Counted from the stretch's first letter, positions 1 to 8,412 are shown. The stretch is DNA of 64,000 bases from Streptomyces spirodelae (GCF_017676385.1 NZ_JAFFZN010000014.1:62001-126000), one strand, 5' to 3'. Program-made: numbers and translations. The notes: generated by a model from the letters alone, not told the origin.

Positions 1-44
1 CCCTGCTGGACCTCGCCTCCCGTCTCGCCGGGTCCCCCCGATGA
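1..44 (+). CDS. C-terminal end of an upstream ebo-operon gene (partial)
   Basis: An open frame entering from the left edge reads LLDLASRLAGSPR and stops with TGA at 42-44. That stop overlaps the eboC start codon as ATGA. The 4-nt overlap is the same junction used between several later genes of this operon, so a translationally coupled upstream gene is likely. In ebo clusters a 3-dehydroquinate-synthase-like gene (eboD) is the member missing from this window, so this tail may belong to it. That identity is inference only, because 13 residues are too few to classify. Confidence 0.45.
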   Translation, partial: LLDLASRLAGSPR

Positions 45-1009
45 CGGGCGGCGTGAAGACGGGCGGTCCGAAGACAGGCCGCCCCCTCGCGGCCTGGGCG
101 CAGCTGCTGCGGATCTCGGCACTGTCGAGCGTGCCAGGTGACGCGCTGGTGGGCGCCGCGGCGGCCGGCCGCGCCCCTGGGCGGGGAACGGCGCTGGCGG
201 CGGGCGCTTCCCTGTGCCTGTACGAGGCGGGCATGGCGCTCAACGACTGGGCGGACCGGGAGGACGACGCCCGCGAGCGCCCCGAACGGCCCCTGCCCTC
301 GGGCCGTATCAGCGCCACGGCCGCGCTGGCGGCGGCCACCGGGCTGACGGCAGCCGGGCTGGTGTGCGCAGCCCGCGCCGGGCGGCTGCCGCTGGCCACG
401 GCCACCGCGCTCGCCGCCACCGTCTGGGCGTACGACCTGCGGCTCAAGCACACCCCTGCGGGACCGGTGGCCATGGCGGCCGCCCGCTCGCTCGACGTGC
501 TGCTGGGCGCGACGGCGACGGCCGCGAACGACGACGGACCGCCCGCACCCGTCCACGGCCCCGCACGCCCCCTCGGCGCAGCCGCGGTCATGGGCGCGCA
601 CACCCTCGCCGTGACCGCCGTCTCACGGCGGGAGGCGGAGGGCGGGGCTCCGGCCGTGCCGCTTCTTGCGCTGGGGGCCGTCGGCACGATCGCCGGGCTG
701 CTGGCGCGGCAGCATACGCCGCTGACGGTGGCCGCGAGCGCCACGTACGCCGGGACGGCGGCCCGTCCGCTGGCGCACGCCGCGCTCAACCCCTCGCCGC
801 CGCTGCTGCAGCGCGCGGTGGGCGGTGGCATCCGCGCCATGCTCCCGCTCCAGGCCGCACTCGCCGCCCGCGCCGCCCCCACAGCCGCAGCCGGTGCGGA
901 CGCCCCTCGCCAGGGACGGAGCCGGGCCGCCGGTTCCACCTCGGCGCTCGTGCTGCTCGGTCTGCTGCCCGTCGCCCGGCGCCTCTCCCGGAAGGTCAGC
1001 CCCACATGA
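41..1009 (+). CDS. eboC: UbiA-like membrane prenyltransferase homologue EboC
   Basis: This 322-aa protein is dominated by Ala/Leu/Gly-rich hydrophobic helices. It has the UbiA-type Asp-rich signature near residues 65-80 (ALNDWADREDDARERPERPLPSG), which resembles NDxxDxxxD followed by RPLPSG. UbiA proteins are polytopic enzymes that transfer prenyl groups. EboC is the ebo-cluster member of this family, and its substrate is unknown. A second Asp-rich region is weaker (around YDLRLKHTP, residues 130-138), so activity is not certain. The start ATG overlaps the stop of the previous frame. The stop TGA at 1007-1009 overlaps the next ATG, which fits one polycistronic mRNA. Confidence 0.8.
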   Translation: MTGGVKTGGPKTGRPLAAWAQLLRISALSSVPGDALVGAAAAGRAPGRGTALAAGASLCLYEAGMALNDWADREDDARERPERPLPSGRISATAALAAATGLTAAGLVCAARAGRLPLATATALAATVWAYDLRLKHTPAGPVAMAAARSLDVLLGATATAANDDGPPAPVHGPARPLGAAAVMGAHTLAVTAVSRREAEGGAPAVPLLALGAVGTIAGLLARQHTPLTVAASATYAGTAARPLAHAALNPSPPLLQRAVGGGIRAMLPLQAALAARAAPTAAAGADAPRQGRSRAAGSTSALVLLGLLPVARRLSRKVSPT

Positions 1010-1902
1010 CCCCGACCCGGCACGACTCCCCGCTCCGCTACGCCTACGGCACCAACGGCCTGGCCGACCTCCGGCTCGACGACGCCCTCGCGCTCCTCGC
1101 CGACCTCGGCTACGCGGGCGTCGGGCTGACGCTCGACCATATGCACCTCGACCCGTTCGCGCCCGACCTGGCGGCCCGAACCGCGAACGTGGGCCGCGCG
1201 CTGGAGCGGTACGGGCTGACGGTCACCGTCGAGACGGGGGCGCGCTATGTGCTCGACGCGCGCCGCAAGCACCACCCCACGCTGCTCGACCCGGACGCCG
1301 AGGCCCGCGCCGCGCGTACGGACCTGCTGCTGAAGGCTATACGGGTGGCCGCCGACCTGGGCGCGCACGCGGTGCACTGCTTCAGCGGGCAACTCCCGCC
1401 CGGCACCGCGCCGAAGGCGGGCTGGAGGCGGCTGGCCGACGGCATCGGCTCCGTACTGGAGAGCGCCACAGCGGCCGGCGTACCGCTGGCGGTCGAGCCG
1501 GAGCCGGGCCATCTGCTGGCGGACCTCGCAGGCTTCCACCGGCTGCGTACCGCGCTCGGCAGCCCCGCGCAGCTCGGGCTCACCCTCGACATCGGGCACT
1601 GCCAGTGCCTGGAGCCCAGGGCACCGGCCGACTGCGTGCGGGAGTCCGCGCCATGGCTGCGGCACGTACAGATCGAGGACATGCGGCGCGGCGTCCATAC
1701 GCATCTGCCGTTCGGCGAAGGGGAGATCGACTTCCCGCCGGTGCTGGCCGCACTGCGCGAGGCCGGTTACGACGGGCTGGTCACGGTGGAGCTGCCGCGC
1801 GATTCGCACGCCGGTCCCGAGCGCGCCGCCGCCTCCCTCGACTTCCTGACCACCGCCGAGGCCAAGGCCGCCGCAATGCCGCAGGAGGACGCCCCATGCT
1901 GA
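1006..1902 (+). CDS. Sugar phosphate isomerase/epimerase-like TIM barrel protein
   Basis: This 298-aa protein belongs to the xylose isomerase-like/AP endonuclease 2 superfamily. These TIM barrels bind divalent metal and act on sugars or cyclitols. Strand-end motifs carrying likely metal ligands are visible in order: VEPEPGHLL, LTLDIGHCQC, RHVQIEDM and GEGEIDFP, followed by VTVELPRDSHAG. The start ATG at 1006 overlaps the eboC stop as ATGA. The C-terminus overlaps the eboA start by 7 nt. Its place inside the ebo operon implies a role on the ebo metabolite. It is an addition to the usual ebo set and is distinct from eboE downstream. The exact substrate cannot be read from sequence. Confidence 0.82.
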   Translation: MTPTRHDSPLRYAYGTNGLADLRLDDALALLADLGYAGVGLTLDHMHLDPFAPDLAARTANVGRALERYGLTVTVETGARYVLDARRKHHPTLLDPDAEARAARTDLLLKAIRVAADLGAHAVHCFSGQLPPGTAPKAGWRRLADGIGSVLESATAAGVPLAVEPEPGHLLADLAGFHRLRTALGSPAQLGLTLDIGHCQCLEPRAPADCVRESAPWLRHVQIEDMRRGVHTHLPFGEGEIDFPPVLAALREAGYDGLVTVELPRDSHAGPERAAASLDFLTTAEAKAAAMPQEDAPC

Positions 1903-2744
1903 CCCCGCTCGCCTCCCTCCGCACCGGTCTGGAACTGTGCCTGAGCGCCGAGTCCCGCGCCTGGCTGCACCGGGCACTGGCCGAAGCGGCGGACGCGCAC
2001 ACGGGCACGAGTGGACACGGCGCGCACACGGGCACGAGTGGACACGGCGCGCACACGGACACGGGTGGGCACGGCGCGCACACGGACACGGGTGTGCATG
2101 GCGCACCTACAGGCACGAGCGGGTCCACCGGCACGGCAGCGCAGGCGGACCCGGCTCCGGACCCCTCCCGCCCCGGCGCCGCGCCCGGGCTCCCGCGCTG
2201 GGAGCTGCACTTCGTCACCGCGGGCCGCAAATGCCACCCGGCGCCCAGGGACAGCGCAGCCACGGCGACCGTGCCCGACCCGGTCGACGCCGCCCGCGTG
2301 CTCATCCTGCACGCCGCAGCACCCGATACCGGCACCCTCGCCCGTCTCTACACCCGCGGCACCGCGGACGAGCGGCGCGCCGTGCTGCTGGCGCTGCCGC
2401 ATCTGGACCCGCCACCGGACACGGCAGGCGCCCTCGCCCTCGTCGAGGACGCGTTGCGGGCCAACGACACCCGGCTGATCGCTGCCGCGCTCGGCCCGTA
2501 CGCCGCCGCTCACCTGGACGCGCACCAATGGCGGCAGGGCGTGCTCAAGTGCCTGTTCACCGGAGTGCCGTTGGCCGTCGTGGCCGGGCTGGAACACCGT
2601 GCGGCGGGGGACGACGAGCTCGTCCGGATGCTGGAGGACTACGCGCGCGAGCGCACCGCCGCGGGCCGCACCGTGCCCGAGGACCTCGGACACCTGCTGG
2701 AACTGGCCCGGTTCACAAAGACCGAGGAGCGTGAAGCCCGATGA
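1896..2744 (+). CDS. eboA: EboA domain protein with an internal His-rich 9-aa repeat
   Basis: This 282-aa protein starts at ATG 1896, seven bases inside the preceding frame. The C-terminal part from about residue 100 (WELHFVTAGRKC onward) has the Ala/Leu-rich helical character of EboA proteins, with segments such as LARLYTRGTADERRAVLLALP and KCLFTGVPLAVVAGLEHRA. EboA has no established biochemical activity. Its assignment rests on these features and on its position just before the TatD-like eboB. Unusually, residues about 34-69 hold four copies of a 9-residue unit (AHTGTSGHG and variants) followed by a Gly/Thr/Pro-rich linker. This looks like a recent minisatellite expansion between the N-terminal helix and the domain. 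Confidence 0.75.
   Translation: MLTPLASLRTGLELCLSAESRAWLHRALAEAADAHTGTSGHGAHTGTSGHGAHTDTGGHGAHTDTGVHGAPTGTSGSTGTAAQADPAPDPSRPGAAPGLPRWELHFVTAGRKCHPAPRDSAATATVPDPVDAARVLILHAAAPDTGTLARLYTRGTADERRAVLLALPHLDPPPDTAGALALVEDALRANDTRLIAAALGPYAAAHLDAHQWRQGVLKCLFTGVPLAVVAGLEHRAAGDDELVRMLEDYARERTAAGRTVPEDLGHLLELARFTKTEEREAR
1995..2102 (+). repeat. Four tandem copies of a 27-bp unit inside eboA
   Basis: Units begin at 1995, 2022, 2049 and 2076. The first two are identical. The third and fourth differ from them at a few positions (for example gggcacgag versus ggacacggg) and a decayed fifth part follows. The unit length keeps the reading frame, so copy-number change only lengthens or shortens a His/Thr/Gly-rich segment. 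Confidence 0.9.
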
Positions 2745-3640
2745 CGAGGCAGCAGCCGACGCCGACCCGCCGCATCTTCGACCCGCACATCCATATGACG
2801 TCCCGCACCACCGACGACTACGCCGCGATGCACGCGGCCGGGGTCCGCGCGCTGGTCGAGCCGTCCTTCTGGCTGGGCCAGCCCCGCACCTCGCCCGAGA
2901 CGTTCTTCGACTACTTCGACTCGCTGCTGGGCTGGGAGCCCTACCGCGCGGCCCAGTACGGCATCGTCCACCACTGCACCCTGGCGCTCAACCCGAAAGA
3001 GGCCAACGACCCGCGCTGCACGCCCGTACTGGACGAGCTGCCGCGCTACCTCCTCAAGGACGGGGTCGTGGCGGTCGGTGAGGTCGGCTACGACTCGATG
3101 ACACCGGCCGAGGACACCGCGCTCGCAGCGCAGCTCCAGCTCGCCCTCGACCACGAGCTGCCCGCTCTCGTGCACACCCCGCACCGCGACAAGGCGGCCG
3201 GACTGGCCCGCACACTCGACGTGCTCCGGGAGTCGGGGCTGCCGCCCGAGCGCGTGGTGCTCGACCACCTGAACGAGACCACGGTCGGCGCGGCGGCCGA
3301 CAGCGGCTGCTGGCTCGGCTTCTCCATCTACCCCGACACCAAGATGGACCCCGACCGGATGGTCCGCATCCTGCGGGTCCACGGCACCGAGCGGGTGCTG
3401 GTCAACTCCGCCGCCGACTGGGGGCACAGCGACCCGCTCAAGACCAGCCATGTCGCCGACGCGATGCTCGCCGCCGGCTTCGACGAGAACGACGTCGAGA
3501 AGGTGCTGTGGCACAACCCCGTCGCCTTCTACGGCCAGAGCGGACGGCTCGATCTCGACCTCGCCCTCGACCGCGTATCGCCGGGCGAGCACGAACAGCA
3601 GCTGTACCAGGGCAACTCCATTCTGCGCGGCGGAGAGTGA
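2741..3640 (+). CDS. eboB: TatD-family metal-dependent hydrolase EboB
   Basis: This 299-aa amidohydrolase-fold protein opens with the metal-binding HxH signature (RRIFDPHIHMTSRTTDDY). Further candidate ligands sit at VAVGEVGYDSM (strand-4 Glu), ALVHTPHRDKA and VVLDHLNETT, and a terminal Asp lies in NSAADWGHSDP. TatD family members are metal-dependent hydrolases or nucleases. The ebo member is thought to act on a small molecule, and its substrate is unknown. It overlaps eboA by 4 nt (ATGA) and is followed 13 nt later by eboE. The length is typical of the family and nothing appears broken. Confidence 0.85.
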   Translation: MTRQQPTPTRRIFDPHIHMTSRTTDDYAAMHAAGVRALVEPSFWLGQPRTSPETFFDYFDSLLGWEPYRAAQYGIVHHCTLALNPKEANDPRCTPVLDELPRYLLKDGVVAVGEVGYDSMTPAEDTALAAQLQLALDHELPALVHTPHRDKAAGLARTLDVLRESGLPPERVVLDHLNETTVGAAADSGCWLGFSIYPDTKMDPDRMVRILRVHGTERVLVNSAADWGHSDPLKTSHVADAMLAAGFDENDVEKVLWHNPVAFYGQSGRLDLDLALDRVSPGEHEQQLYQGNSILRGGE

Positions 3641-3653
3641 GGAGAGCGCGGCC

Positions 3654-4835
3654 ATGCGATTCCGGCACCCCGACGGCACCACGGTCCACCTCGCCTACTG
3701 CACCAACGTCCACGCCGCGGAGCAGCTCGACGGCGTACTGCGACAGCTGACCGAGTACGCGGAGCCGGTACGCCGCAGGCTGCACCGGGACCGGCTCGGC
3801 ATCGGCCTGTGGCTGGCCCGCGACGCGGCCCGTACCCTCACCGACGACCCGGCGGCCGTCCGCCGGCTGCGCTCGGGGCTCGACCAGGCGGGCCTCGAAG
3901 TCGTCACGCTGAACGGCTTCCCGTACCAGGGCTTCGGCGACGAGCACGTCAAATACCGCGTCTACCGGCCCGACTGGACCGACGACGCGCGCCTGGACCA
4001 CACCACCGACCTCGCCCGGCTGCTGGCCGCGCTGCTGCCCGACGACGTACGAGAGGGCAGCATCTCCACACTGCCGCTCGCCTGGCGCACCGGCTTCGAC
4101 GCCGAGGCCCGGCACCGTGCGCTGACCCGGCTGCACACCCTGGCAGCGCGGCTGGACGCGCTGGAGGAGCTGACCGGCCGCTCCATCCGCGTCGGTCTCG
4201 AACCCGAGCCCGGCTGCATCGTGGAGACCACGGCCGACGCCGTCGAGGCGCTCAGCGGCGAGGACGGCCCGCCCGCACACCGGATCGGCGTCTGCGTGGA
4301 CACCTGCCACCTGGCCACCGCCTTCGAGAACCCGGCCAAGGCGCTGGCCGCGCTCAGCGAGGCGGGCCTGTCGGTGGTCAAGTCCCAGCTGTCCGCCGCG
4401 CTGCACGCGGCACACCCCGAAGACCCCCGAGTGCGCGCGGCGCTGGCCGAGTTCGCCGAGCCGCGCTTCCTGCACCAGACCCGTGCCCGCACCCCGGAAG
4501 GCACCCTGCGCGCCACCGACGACCTCGACCGCGCGCTGTCCCCCGGAGCACTGCCCACCACCGGGCCGTGGCGCTCCCACTTCCACGTCCCGCTGCACGC
4601 GCCGCTCAGCCCACCGCTGACGGCCACCACCGGGGTGCTCGGTGAGACGCTCAGCCACCTGGTCGGCGGCCCGGCCCCGCTGACCCGGCACCTGGAGGTG
4701 GAGACCTACACCTGGCAGGCCCTCCCGCCCGCACTGCGCCCCACCACCCGCGCACAGCTCGCTGACGGTCTGGCAGCCGAGCTGTCGACCGCGCGCGACC
4801 TGCTCACCGACCTCGGCCTCAAGGAGCTGCCGTGA
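3654..4835 (+). CDS. eboE: Metabolite traffic protein EboE (TIM barrel)
   Basis: This 393-aa protein starts at ATG 3654, with a GGAGAG ribosome binding site just upstream, although the frame is open further 5'. It begins HLAYCTNVHAAEQLDGV, a typical EboE opening. It has the TIM-barrel strand ends VGLEPEPGCIVE and GVCVDTCHLATAFENP expected of xylose isomerase-like proteins, plus a late HFHVPLHAPL. EboE is needed for delivery of a precursor to the periplasm in the cyanobacterial scytonemin system. Here the substrate is unknown. The last codon overlaps the GTG start of the next gene by 4 nt. Confidence 0.85.
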   Translation: MRFRHPDGTTVHLAYCTNVHAAEQLDGVLRQLTEYAEPVRRRLHRDRLGIGLWLARDAARTLTDDPAAVRRLRSGLDQAGLEVVTLNGFPYQGFGDEHVKYRVYRPDWTDDARLDHTTDLARLLAALLPDDVREGSISTLPLAWRTGFDAEARHRALTRLHTLAARLDALEELTGRSIRVGLEPEPGCIVETTADAVEALSGEDGPPAHRIGVCVDTCHLATAFENPAKALAALSEAGLSVVKSQLSAALHAAHPEDPRVRAALAEFAEPRFLHQTRARTPEGTLRATDDLDRALSPGALPTTGPWRSHFHVPLHAPLSPPLTATTGVLGETLSHLVGGPAPLTRHLEVETYTWQALPPALRPTTRAQLADGLAAELSTARDLLTDLGLKELP

Positions 4836-6235
4836 GCGCCCCCTTGCTGGTCATCGACGTGGTGGGGCTGACCCCTGCCCTGCTGGACCAGATGCCGAAC
4901 CTGCGCGCCCTGGCCGACAGCGGCTCCCAGGCCCCCCTCCGCACCGTCCTCCCCGCCGTCACTTGCGCGGCCCAGTCCACCTTCCTCACCGGCGAACTCC
5001 CCTCGAGGCACGGCATCGTCGGCAACGGCTGGTACTTCCGCGAACTCGGCGACGTGCTGCTGTGGCGCCAGCACAACGCGCTGGTCGGCGGCGAGAAGCT
5101 GTGGCACGCGGCGCGCGCCCGGCAGCCGGGCTACACAGTGGCGAACATCTGCTGGTGGTACGCGATGGGCGCGGACACCGACTGGACGGTCACCCCGCGC
5201 CCCATCTACTACGCGGACGGCCGCAAGGAGCCGGACTGCTACACCCGGCCGCCGTCCCTCCACGACGAACTGGTCGCCGAACTGGGCGACTTCCCCCTGT
5301 TCACCTTCTGGGGCCCCGGCGCGAACCTCACCTCCTCGCAGTGGATCATCAACGCCACCCGCCACATCCTGCGCACCCGCCACCCCGACCTCGCCCTGTG
5401 CTACGTCCCCCACCTCGACTACGACCTCCAGCGCTACGGCCCCGACGACCCCCGGGCCCACCGCGCCGCCGCCGACGTGGACGCCGCACTCGCCCCGCTG
5501 CTGGCTGACGCGCGCGCCGAGGGCCGCACCGTTGTCGCCCTCTCCGAGTACGGCATCACCCGCGTACGCCGCCACATCGACATCAACCGCGCGCTGCGCC
5601 GCGCCGGACTGCTGGAGGTCCACACCCAGGACGTCATGGAGTACCTGGACCCGTGGGCCTCCCGCGCCTTCGCCGTCGCCGACCACCAGCTCGCCCACGT
5701 CTACGTACGCGACCGGGCCGACCTGCCCGCCACCCGAGAGGCACTGGCCGAACTCCCCGGCCTGGACCGGCTCCTGGACGAGACGGACAAGAAGGAGGCG
5801 GGCCTGGACCACCCGCGCTCCGGCGAACTCGTCGCCGTCGCCGAACCCGACGCCTGGTTCACCTACTACTACTGGCTCGACGACCGCCGCGCCCCCGACT
5901 TCGCGCAGCTCGTGGAGATCCACCGGAAGCCCGGCTACGACCCGGTCGAGCTCTTCATGGACCCGAACGACCCCTACGTCAAGCTGCGCGCCGCCGCGGC
6001 CCTGGCCCGCAAGAAGGCCGGCATGCGCTACCGGATGTCCGTCGTCCCCCTCGACCCCACCCCGATCCGCGGCAGCCACGGACGGCTGCCGGACCGGCCC
6101 GAGGAGGGCCCGATGCTCCTGTGCTCCCGCGCCGGGGCCCTCGGCGAACACGGACCGTCAGCCGGCGGCCGGCCCTTCCCCGCCACCGAAGTGAAACGCC
6201 TGCTTCTCGACCTCGCACTGGGAGACCCCTCATGA
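4832..6235 (+). CDS. eboF: Alkaline phosphatase/phosphodiesterase superfamily protein (EboF-like)
   Basis: This 467-aa protein of the nucleotide pyrophosphatase/phosphodiesterase type starts with GTG inside the eboE stop. It has the first metal Asp in LLVIDVVGLTP, the nucleophile region PAVTCAAQSTFLTGELPSRHG, and a metal motif in YVPHLDYDLQRYGPD. The usual SDHGM motif appears as LSEYGITRVRRH, a variant that may alter metal binding, while FAVADHQLAHVYV supplies later histidines. There is no obvious signal peptide. In the ebo context it probably removes a phosphate or phosphodiester from the cluster product. The substrate is not known. Confidence 0.78.
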   Translation: MSAPLLVIDVVGLTPALLDQMPNLRALADSGSQAPLRTVLPAVTCAAQSTFLTGELPSRHGIVGNGWYFRELGDVLLWRQHNALVGGEKLWHAARARQPGYTVANICWWYAMGADTDWTVTPRPIYYADGRKEPDCYTRPPSLHDELVAELGDFPLFTFWGPGANLTSSQWIINATRHILRTRHPDLALCYVPHLDYDLQRYGPDDPRAHRAAADVDAALAPLLADARAEGRTVVALSEYGITRVRRHIDINRALRRAGLLEVHTQDVMEYLDPWASRAFAVADHQLAHVYVRDRADLPATREALAELPGLDRLLDETDKKEAGLDHPRSGELVAVAEPDAWFTYYYWLDDRRAPDFAQLVEIHRKPGYDPVELFMDPNDPYVKLRAAAALARKKAGMRYRMSVVPLDPTPIRGSHGRLPDRPEEGPMLLCSRAGALGEHGPSAGGRPFPATEVKRLLLDLALGDPS

Positions 6236-7299
6236 CCAGCAGACACTCCACCGAGCACACCGACGAGCACACGGAGCTGGACCGCAAGCTGCGCCGCCGC
6301 GGCTTCCTGGGCGTGGCGGCAGGCGCCACGGCGGCCACGCTCCTGAGCAGCCGGCCGGCCTCGGCAGCCGCCCCGGGGACCGACCGGCACGGCTGCCGCC
6401 CGATCGTCCCGCGCGGCAAGCTCGGCATCCAGCTGTACACCGTCCGTGACCAGATACAGACGCTCGGCTTCAGCGCCGTCTTCAAGGAGCTGGAGCGCTA
6501 CGGCTACGACTCGGTCGAGTTCGCCGGCTACACCCAGGGCACCGGCGACATCACTCTCCGGCGGCTCAAGCGCCTGCTGCGCGACCACGGGCTGCGCGGC
6601 ATCGGCAGCCACGTCGGCTACTACTCCCACGATCCCGCCGCCTACACCTTCGCCACCCAGCTGGAGAAGGTCCTCGACGACGCGGCGGCCCTCGGCGTCC
6701 CCCATGTGGGAACGGCGTCGAGCCCCGACCGCTACGGCCGGACCGTCGACGGCTGGAAGCGCGCGGCGGAGGACTTCAACACCTACGGCGCGGCGGCGCG
6801 CGCCCGCGGCCTGAAGTTCTACCAGCACAACCACCAGATGGAGTTCGGCTTCGCCGAGGACAAGCCGAACGTGCGCCTCTACGACGTGCTGCTCGCCGAG
6901 ACCGACCCCGAACTGGTCTACCTGGAGATGGACATCTACTGGGCGTTCGCCGGCAAGTACCGCTTCAGCGTGCGCCCCGACGGCACCCCGGCCCCCTTCG
7001 ACCCGGTCGACTACGTACTGGCGGCGCCGCACCGCTACCCCCTCTTCCACGTCAAGGACGGCGAACACGACGAGGCTTCCCCGGACGGCTACCACATGGT
7101 CGACGTCGGCGACGGCGACATCGACTACGAGCATTTCATCGGCACCGTCCTCAAGCGCGGCCGCCACCGGGGCCGCCCCGCCGACCACCACTGGCTCATG
7201 GAGCGCGACGACGCGGTCGACCCCGACGCCAACCCCGCCGGCTCCCTCTCCTCGGCGCGCCGCTCCGCCGCCTACCTGCGCGGCAGGCGCCACCCCTAG
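6232..7299 (+). CDS. Tat-exported sugar phosphate isomerase/epimerase-like TIM barrel
   Basis: This 355-aa protein overlaps the preceding gene by 4 nt and closes the operon. The N-terminus carries a twin-arginine signal: KLRRRGFLGVAAGATAA, then a hydrophobic stretch ending near SSRPASAAAPG (about residue 45). The mature part is a xylose isomerase-like TIM barrel with motifs LGIQLYTVRDQ, FYQHNHQMEF, VYLEMDIYWAF, FHVKDGEHDE and VDVGDGDIDYE. Such proteins act on sugars or inositols using a divalent metal. Its export to the cell surface fits the idea that ebo products are finished outside the membrane. The frame ends with TAG at 7297-7299. Confidence 0.85.
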   Translation: MTSRHSTEHTDEHTELDRKLRRRGFLGVAAGATAATLLSSRPASAAAPGTDRHGCRPIVPRGKLGIQLYTVRDQIQTLGFSAVFKELERYGYDSVEFAGYTQGTGDITLRRLKRLLRDHGLRGIGSHVGYYSHDPAAYTFATQLEKVLDDAAALGVPHVGTASSPDRYGRTVDGWKRAAEDFNTYGAAARARGLKFYQHNHQMEFGFAEDKPNVRLYDVLLAETDPELVYLEMDIYWAFAGKYRFSVRPDGTPAPFDPVDYVLAAPHRYPLFHVKDGEHDEASPDGYHMVDVGDGDIDYEHFIGTVLKRGRHRGRPADHHWLMERDDAVDPDANPAGSLSSARRSAAYLRGRRHP

Positions 7300-7399
7300 C
7301 ACCCCACCCGAAGGGAAGAAAGTCGTACAAACATCACAAATGGGGCAACCCACCAGGAAACCCAGGTGAGAAGCACTCCCAACCCTTGGTATCGTTACG

Positions 7400-7431
7400 G
7401 CCGTCGCCACGGCACATCACCGTGGCACGGC
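7400..7431 (+). other. Hairpin between the ebo operon and tRNA-Leu
   Basis: GCCACGG (7406-7412) pairs with CCGTGGC (7420-7426) around a 7-nt loop. An outer GCCGT/ACGGC pairing extends the stem past a 1-nt bulge. There is no T-tract, so it may act as a weak terminator of the ebo operon or as part of the tRNA leader. The role is inferred. Confidence 0.4.
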
Positions 7432-7434
7432 CCA

Positions 7435-7519
7435 GTCCGGGTGGCGGAATGGTAGACGCGCTAGCTTGAGGTGCTAGTGCCCTTTATCGGGCGTGGGGGT
7501 TCGAGTCCCCCCTCGGACA
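7435..7519 (+). tRNA. tRNA-Leu (anticodon GAG)
   Basis: A full cloverleaf can be folded. The acceptor stem pairs GTCCGGG (7435-7441) with CTCGGAC (7512-7518), with discriminator A7519. The anticodon stem CTAGC/GCTAG encloses loop TTGAGGT, with anticodon GAG at 7468-7470. There is a long variable arm, as expected for Leu, and a T stem GGGGG/CCCCC around TTCGAGT. CCA is not encoded. It reads CUC codons, which are common in this genome. The downstream remains of a recombinase suggest that this tRNA 3' end served as an integration site. Confidence 0.95.
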
Positions 7520-7529
7520 CGTACCTTCT

Positions 7530-7735
7530 GCACGTCGTGTGCGGATGCTCTCTGGCCGTGACTCAACAGTCACGGCCTTTTTGCTGTGGTCGTAGGTGAG
7601 CGTGAGCCCGAAGGCCGCGTAGAGCGGTGCTTTGCGTTCGGGGCGGCCTGCTGGAGCCGGTCGGTAAGGTCCCCGAGGTCCTTGGTGAGCTGGGCGATCT
7701 CCTCCTTGGTGAGGGGAGTGGGCTGCCCCCCTGGG
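7530..7735 (-). pseudogene. Remnant of the C-terminus of a site-specific (serine-type) recombinase
   Basis: On the minus strand, one frame reads PLTKEEIAQLTKDLGDLTDR followed by LQQAAPNAKH. After a shift of frame, the neighbouring frame continues KAPLYAAFGLTLTYDHSKKA then VTVESRP. Together these match the coiled-coil and tail typical of actinomycete large serine recombinases, split by a small indel near 7625-7632. The catalytic N-terminus is absent: nothing recognisable continues above about 7740. The frame runs on into the tRNA in the antisense direction. This is a dead integrase tail left by an integrated element. The family call is from memory of the tail sequence and is not proven. Confidence 0.6.
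7554..7582 (+). terminator. Rho-independent terminator downstream of tRNA-Leu
   Basis: A perfect 10-bp stem, GGCCGTGACT (7554-7563) with AGTCACGGCC (7568-7577), closes a CAAC loop and is followed by TTTTT on the plus strand. It lies 35 nt after the tRNA, as expected for its terminator. It also overlaps the tail of the recombinase remnant on the other strand. Confidence 0.85.
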
Positions 7736-7739
7736 GGGC

Positions 7740-8412
7740 GGTGATCTGGCGTTGGGCCGCGTCCCGAGCTGGACACTGCGGAGGCTGATCCAGGCAGTGC
7801 GCATTGGCTGGTGGAGGCCGCGAAGGCCCCCTTCTTCGGCTGGGGGTAGCGGGTCTTGTCTCTCTGGTGACAGTGGTTTCGCTGAGCAGGCATAAGGTTG
7901 GTGATTGCGGGTGCTGTGCGTATGCCCAGGTCCGCCCTTCTCCCTCGCCCCGACGGCGCCACACATGCCCGCCGCTCGATCGAGAGCGGGGAGACGTTGC
8001 TCAGGTCAGCGTCTTGTGCGACGCCGCTGGGGGCCTGCCGGAGCGTGGCCCTGCGGCTACGAATCGGCCATGTTCAGCGTCCCGTCCGCCACCAGTGCGT
8101 GCGTATGGTTCGAAGCTCTCCCACCTGCCGTCGTCGCCCGATGCCGATCCCGATCGTTGGGTCGCGGCGGCGTCCAACGAATCCTGGGAGCCGGTCGGGC
8201 CGGCTCGGGTGACTCACCAGTGCACGCTCAGTGAATGACAGGTGCGTCTTTATCGCCCGCTATGGGGTGCTACGTAACCCGAGGAGTGGCCGTTGCACTG
8301 TTGTCAGAGTGACCGTGTGATTACACTTGAGTGTTTTTGGCGCACGGGGGGTCGAGCGCGATCCGGACCGACTGGGTCGCAAAGCTAATGCGTCATGGTG
8401 GAGTTGAAGTCG
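7740..8412. other. Gene-poor stretch after the recombinase remnant
   Basis: About 670 bp contain only short frames without ribosome binding sites, recognisable domains or the usual third-position GC bias. I see no intact gene. The position between an integrase tail and a frameshifted lipoprotein suggests eroded mobile-element DNA. Confidence 0.5.

Noticed and set aside
1995..2102. CRISPR-like array
   Set aside because: The 27-bp units are contiguous with no spacers and lie in frame inside eboA.
7804..8238. Three overlapping plus-strand frames after the recombinase remnant
   Set aside because: No ribosome binding sites, no codon bias and no recognisable domain.
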